Shown here piece by piece: positions 63,773 through 64,000 of a stretch of 64,000 nucleotides of DNA (its first letter is position 1; each line of letters begins with the position of its first letter). Made by a program: the position numbers and the translations under genes. Source of the stretch: Betaproteobacteria bacterium (lineage in GTDB: Bacteria; Pseudomonadota; Gammaproteobacteria; Burkholderiales; Rhodocyclaceae); NCBI GenBank assembly GCA_016234745.1, contig JACRAR010000052.1, positions 1 to 64,000 on the forward strand, read 5' to 3'. A model generated the notes under the pieces. It worked only from the letters and a program-made list of their open reading frames with translations. It had not been told where the DNA came from and ran no database searches.

Positions 63773-64000
63773 GTGAGCGACGAGCCGAGCCAATTTTCCC
63801 GCGATGATAATGCCTCGACCCTGTTTCTGCCCGATGAGGCAGCAACCTTGGCTTATGGCGCATCGTTGGCCCCTTTTCTGACGCCTGGCATGCAGGTCAG
63901 GCTCGAAGGCGACCTGGGCGCCGGTAAAACAACAGTCGTTCGCGGACTGCTGCGCGCTCTTGGTTACGAGAATAAGGTCAAAAGTCCCACCTATACCTTG
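63767..64000 (+). CDS. tsaE: tRNA threonylcarbamoyladenosine biosynthesis protein TsaE (5' part)
   Basis: The first 78 residues include ATLAYGASLAPFLTPGMQVR and the P-loop LEGDLGAGKTTVVRGLLRAL followed by VKSPTYTL, which is the TsaE sequence. TsaE is the ATPase of the TsaB-TsaD-TsaE complex that makes t6A in tRNA. The ATG at 63767 follows GGAG about ten bases upstream; a GTG at 63773 also fits. The rest of the gene lies beyond the window. The first codons overlap the start of queG on the other strand by six bases. Confidence 0.92.
   Translation, partial: MHVSDEPSQFSRDDNASTLFLPDEAATLAYGASLAPFLTPGMQVRLEGDLGAGKTTVVRGLLRALGYENKVKSPTYTL

Overview
The window reads as a chromosomal segment of a Gram-negative betaproteobacterium, probably Rhodocyclales- or Nitrosomonadales-like. 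Supporting signs are the rpsP-rimM-trmD-rplS ribosomal block, an xseB-ispA-dxs operon, folE2, PrtD-type type I secretion genes with TolC outer-membrane channels, CbbQ/NorQ-CbbO/NorD genes, BepA-like protease, rlmD and queG. No species call is made. No tRNA, rRNA, CRISPR array or prophage was recognised, and no gap longer than 300 bases lacks a gene.

Region 1 (1-24.9 kb) is an accessory glycan island. It opens with the end of an IS481-like insertion sequence (1-141) and is visibly more AT-rich than the rest, most clearly around 4.4-7.7 kb. It holds a cephalosporin-hydroxylase-like protein, two small-molecule methyltransferases, glycosyltransferases, two TPR-TylF methyltransferase fusions facing outward in opposite orientation, two radical SAM/SPASM proteins, a GSCFA protein, a WcbI-like protein and a tandem pair of TPR proteins with near-identical C-terminal domains. 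A minus-strand sugar-nucleotide operon follows (methyltransferase, HAD phosphatase, cytidylyltransferase-like, SDR dehydratase, then radical SAM, DegT aminotransferase, FAD oxidoreductase). A cupin, a kdsA copy broken by an internal deletion, two toxin-antitoxin modules, a class III aminotransferase and a GT4 glycosyltransferase close the island.

Region 2 (24.9-39.7 kb) starts with purine salvage (mtnP, apt), then a GT-A glycosyltransferase and arabinose-5-phosphate isomerase. A secretion locus follows: a TnpB-like protein lacking its nuclease domain, two different PrtD-like ABC half-transporters, an HlyD adaptor, a radical SAM/SPASM enzyme, a Wzx-like flippase, an unrecognised protein, a RelE-like protein and a TolC channel. 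A convergent Gmd-like dehydratase ends the block. The grouping suggests that a secreted protein is modified or glycosylated as it is exported, but no obvious secreted substrate lies in the window.

Region 3 (39.7-64 kb) is mostly housekeeping: sixA, a TolC-MacA-MacB-type efflux operon, moaC, a BepA-like protease, a MoxR AAA+/VWA pair, an SRPBCC protein, rlmD, a Bax-inhibitor-1 protein, the rpsP operon, folE2, dxs-ispA-xseB, a Rieske oxygenase, a DMT transporter, a STAS-like protein, a sulfurtransferase, queG and the start of tsaE. Small repeats sit between genes here: 27-bp tandem repeats beside sixA, a related hairpin cluster after rplS/folE2, and a 151-bp MITE-like element after the macB-like gene.
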